This document shows, in pieces, positions 5,558-7,489 of a stretch of DNA of 7,489 nt. This stretch comes from Ilumatobacteraceae bacterium (GTDB lineage Bacteria; Actinomycetota; Acidimicrobiia; Acidimicrobiales; Ilumatobacteraceae): NCBI GenBank assembly GCA_025456105.1, contig JALOLG010000063.1:1-7489 (forward strand). The letters run 5' to 3'. The position numbers and the translations under genes were made by a program. Each line of letters begins with the position of its first letter. The stretch's first letter is position 1. The notes under the pieces are model-generated. The model worked only from the letters and a program-made list of their open reading frames with translations, was not told where the DNA came from and did no database searches.

Positions 5558-6150
5558 GCCGCCGCGGCGCCTGCGCCCGCACCACCAAGGAGACGTCGGT
5601 CACCGTCGAGATCGAGCTCGACGGCGAGGGCCGCGCCGACGTGTCGACGGGCATCCCCTTCTACGACCACATGCTCGACCAGCTCGGCCGTCACGGCGGG
5701 TTCGACCTCGTGGTCCGAGCGGAGGGCGACCTGCAGGTCGACACGCACCACACCGTCGAGGACGTCGCGCTCGCGATCGGCGAGGCGTTCCGCCAGGCGC
5801 TCGGCGACAAGGCCGGCGTGCGCCGGTTCGCGAGCGGTCGGTACCCGCTCGACGAGGCGCTCGTCGACGTCGCCCTCGACCTGTCCGGTCGCCCCTTCGT
5901 CGTGTGGGAGGTGCCACCGCTGGCGCTCGAGGCGCTGCCGCTCGGCGACCCGCCGTTCGACCCCCAGCTGGCCGAGCACGCCATCTCGTCGTTCGCCACC
6001 GCGGCCGGCATCACGCTGCACGTCGAGCTGGTGCGCGGGCGCAACACGCACCACGTCATCGAGGCGGCGTTCAAGGGCCTGGCGCGGTCGCTGCGCGACG
6101 CGGTGCGCGTCGACGGCGGTGGCGTGCCCTCCACCAAGGGCGTCCTGTGA
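5554..6150 (+). CDS. hisB: Imidazoleglycerol-phosphate dehydratase
   Basis: Dehydrates imidazole glycerol phosphate to imidazole-acetol phosphate, the substrate of the neighbouring HisC. The 198 residues correspond to the monofunctional enzyme, without the histidinol-phosphatase domain found in E. coli HisB. Both metal-binding repeats are present: DTHHTVEDV (63-71) with His65, His66 and Glu69, and NTHHVIEAAFK (164-174) with His166, His167 and Glu170. FYDHML (36-41) contributes His39, EHAISSFA holds His142, and the C-terminus PSTKGVL is the family ending. These metal sites normally hold manganese in a 24-subunit shell (family knowledge). The ATG at 5554 overlaps the hisC stop and has GGGAGG about seven bases upstream, so it can be translated by its own ribosome binding site or by coupling. 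Confidence 0.97.
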   Translation: MSRRGACARTTKETSVTVEIELDGEGRADVSTGIPFYDHMLDQLGRHGGFDLVVRAEGDLQVDTHHTVEDVALAIGEAFRQALGDKAGVRRFASGRYPLDEALVDVALDLSGRPFVVWEVPPLALEALPLGDPPFDPQLAEHAISSFATAAGITLHVELVRGRNTHHVIEAAFKGLARSLRDAVRVDGGGVPSTKGVL

Positions 6151-6791
6151 CGGGCACCGCCGACGGTCCGCTGCTCGCGGTGCTCGACTACGGGATCGGC
6201 AACCTCCACTCGGCGCAGAAGGCGCTCGTGCGGTGCGGTGCCGACGCCCGCCTCACCACCGACCCCGGCCTGATCGCCGACGCGGCCGCCGTGGTGCTGC
6301 CCGGCGTCGGTGCCTTCGGCGCGTGCATGGCCGCGCTGCGGCGGTGCGGGCTCGAGGAGCCGACGCTCGACGCCGTGGCGTCGGGCCGGCCGTTCCTCGG
6401 GATCTGCGTCGGGATGCAGATGCTGTTCGACCGCAGCGAGGAGACCGACGGCGCGCGGGGCCTCGGGGTGATCCCAGGGGTCGTCCGCTGGATCCCCGAC
6501 ACCGTGAAGCGGCCGCAGATGCAGTGGAACCGGCTCATCGTGGTCGACGGCGACGAGCCGATGCTGGCCGGTCTGGGGCCCGATCCGTGGGTGTACTTCG
6601 TGCACTCGCTGCACGGCGTGCCCGACGACCCGGCGGCGGTGGCGGCGACGTGTGAGTATGGCGCCACGCTCAACGCGGCGTTCCGGTCGGGCACCGTGTT
6701 CGCCACCCAGTTCCACCCCGAGAAGTCGGCCGCCACGGGCCTCGCCCTGCTCGCCAACTTCGTCCGGATCGCGGCCGGGGAGGCGCGGTGA
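6147..6791 (+). CDS. hisH: Imidazole glycerol phosphate synthase, glutaminase subunit HisH
   Basis: Class I glutamine amidotransferase that releases ammonia from glutamine and channels it to the HisF cyclase. It has 214 residues, normal for HisH. Visible: LDYGIGNLHS (13-22), the oxyanion strand LPGVGAFG (51-58), nucleophile Cys87 in LGICVGMQMLF, and the His190/Glu192 dyad in QFHPEKS. The family motif usually read as PHMGWN is PQMQWN here (123-128), keeping the Trp that contacts HisF, and YFVHSLHG (150-157) replaces the more common YFVHSY. The active site is complete, so it should be functional. GTG at 6147 overlaps the hisB stop as GTGA, with a weak AAGGG seven bases upstream. Its partner hisF is not in the window and is expected downstream of hisA. 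Confidence 0.96.
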   Translation: MTGTADGPLLAVLDYGIGNLHSAQKALVRCGADARLTTDPGLIADAAAVVLPGVGAFGACMAALRRCGLEEPTLDAVASGRPFLGICVGMQMLFDRSEETDGARGLGVIPGVVRWIPDTVKRPQMQWNRLIVVDGDEPMLAGLGPDPWVYFVHSLHGVPDDPAAVAATCEYGATLNAAFRSGTVFATQFHPEKSAATGLALLANFVRIAAGEAR

Positions 6792-7489
6792 CCGTCGAGC
6801 TCTACCCGGCCATCGACGTCCGCGGCGGCAACGTGGTGCGTCTGCGCACCGGTGACTACGCCGACGAGACGGTGTACGGCGACGACCCCGTCACCGTCGC
6901 CCGCTCGTTCGCCGACGCAGGTGCCTCCTGGATCCACGTCGTCGACCTCGATGCGGCCCGCAGCGGCGACCCCGTCAACCGAGCGGTGATCGCTGCGGTC
7001 GCCGACGCGGTGCGCGGGCGGGCCGGCGTGCAGACCGGGGGTGGCGTGCGGACGCTCGACGACGTGCGGGCGCTCGCCGACGCCGGCGTCGCCCGGGTGG
7101 TGATGGGGTCGGCCGCGGTGGCCGAGCCGACGCTGGTGGAGCAGGCGTCCGCCGTCCTCCCCGTCGCCGTGGGCCTCGACCACCGCGATGGCGAGGTGGC
7201 CGTGCACGGGTGGACCGAGGGCTCGGGACTCCGCCTCGACGTCGCGCTGGGTCGCTTCCCGTCGGCCGCGGCGTTCGTGATCACCGACATCAGCCGTGAC
7301 GGGATGCTCGCGGGGCCCGACGTCGAGGGCCTGCGATGGGCCGCGTCCCTCGCGGACGTGCCCGTGATCGCGAGCGGCGGGGTGGCGTCGCTCGACGACA
7401 TCCGGGCGCTCGCTGCGGTGCCGGGCATCGCCGGCGTGATCACGGGCAAGGCGCTGTACGAGGGTCGCTTCGACGTCGCGTCGGCGCTG
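6788..7489 (+). CDS. hisA: ProFAR isomerase HisA, 3' end cut by window edge
   Basis: Half-barrel-repeat TIM-barrel isomerase converting ProFAR to PRFAR, the substrate of HisH/HisF. 234 codons are present, nearly the whole protein (usual length about 240-250). Catalytic acids are Asp10 in PAIDVRGG and Asp131 in VGLDHRDG; phosphate loops are GGGVR (84-88) and IASGGV (194-199), with ITDISRDG (165-172) between and ITGKALYEGRF near the end. In many Actinobacteria this gene is the bifunctional HisA/TrpF enzyme PriA. Here the PriA-type Ser of the SGG motif is Gly84 and the PriA substrate Arg of RGW is His140, so it looks like a histidine-only HisA. GTG at 6788 overlaps the hisH stop as GTGA and has GGGGAGG a few bases upstream. 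Confidence 0.95.
   Translation, partial: MTVELYPAIDVRGGNVVRLRTGDYADETVYGDDPVTVARSFADAGASWIHVVDLDAARSGDPVNRAVIAAVADAVRGRAGVQTGGGVRTLDDVRALADAGVARVVMGSAAVAEPTLVEQASAVLPVAVGLDHRDGEVAVHGWTEGSGLRLDVALGRFPSAAAFVITDISRDGMLAGPDVEGLRWAASLADVPVIASGGVASLDDIRALAAVPGIAGVITGKALYEGRFDVASAL

Noticed and set aside
1..7489. Mobile element, prophage, defence system or CRISPR array
   Set aside because: All recognisable genes are core metabolism or repair with uniform composition. No transposase, integrase, terminal repeats or regularly spaced repeats were seen.

Overview
This is a GC-rich window (roughly 70% G+C, with third codon positions almost always G or C) from an actinobacterial chromosome. The strongest taxonomic clue is a mycothiol synthase gene, because mycothiol is made only by Actinomycetota. 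The gene order, the frequent GTG starts and a HisA that does not look like the bifunctional PriA of mycobacteria and streptomycetes fit an early-branching class such as Acidimicrobiia. That placement is inference. I see no mobile element, CRISPR array, tRNA or rRNA.

Left third (1-3353, minus strand): a tight operon read right to left, mshD (mycothiol synthase), an M3 family oligoendopeptidase (pepF-like) and rlmN (rRNA/tRNA adenine C2 methyltransferase, cut by the window edge). Each junction is a 4-base stop/start overlap. Divergent from it on the plus strand is nth (endonuclease III, 3383-4066). The two start codons are only 29 bases apart, separated by a 16-base symmetric element whose two arms each read TACCCT outward.

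Middle (4067-4501): a 176-base gap between nth and a convergent small gene holds a very strong rho-independent terminator. Just upstream of the terminator are further inverted repeats and a possible promoter, which together could be a small structured RNA of about 97 nt. Next, on the minus strand, is an unrecognised 67-residue, mostly helical protein, followed by a 55-base divergent promoter region.

Right part (4502-7489, plus strand): the histidine operon hisC-hisB-hisH-hisA. Every junction is again a 4-base overlap, and hisA runs off the window. hisH and hisA supply half of the glutamine amidotransferase/cyclase step and the isomerase step; hisF is expected just beyond the edge. hisD is not upstream of hisC.

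The most interesting regulatory pattern is that all four first-of-transcript genes (mshD, nth, the 67-aa gene, hisC) have a TANNNT -10 element 6 or 7 bases before the start codon and no usable ribosome binding site. All four therefore look like leaderless mRNAs, while genes inside operons rely on Shine-Dalgarno sequences or overlap coupling. The coding content is otherwise ordinary housekeeping. The parts worth a second look are the promoters, the candidate RNA and the small orphan gene.
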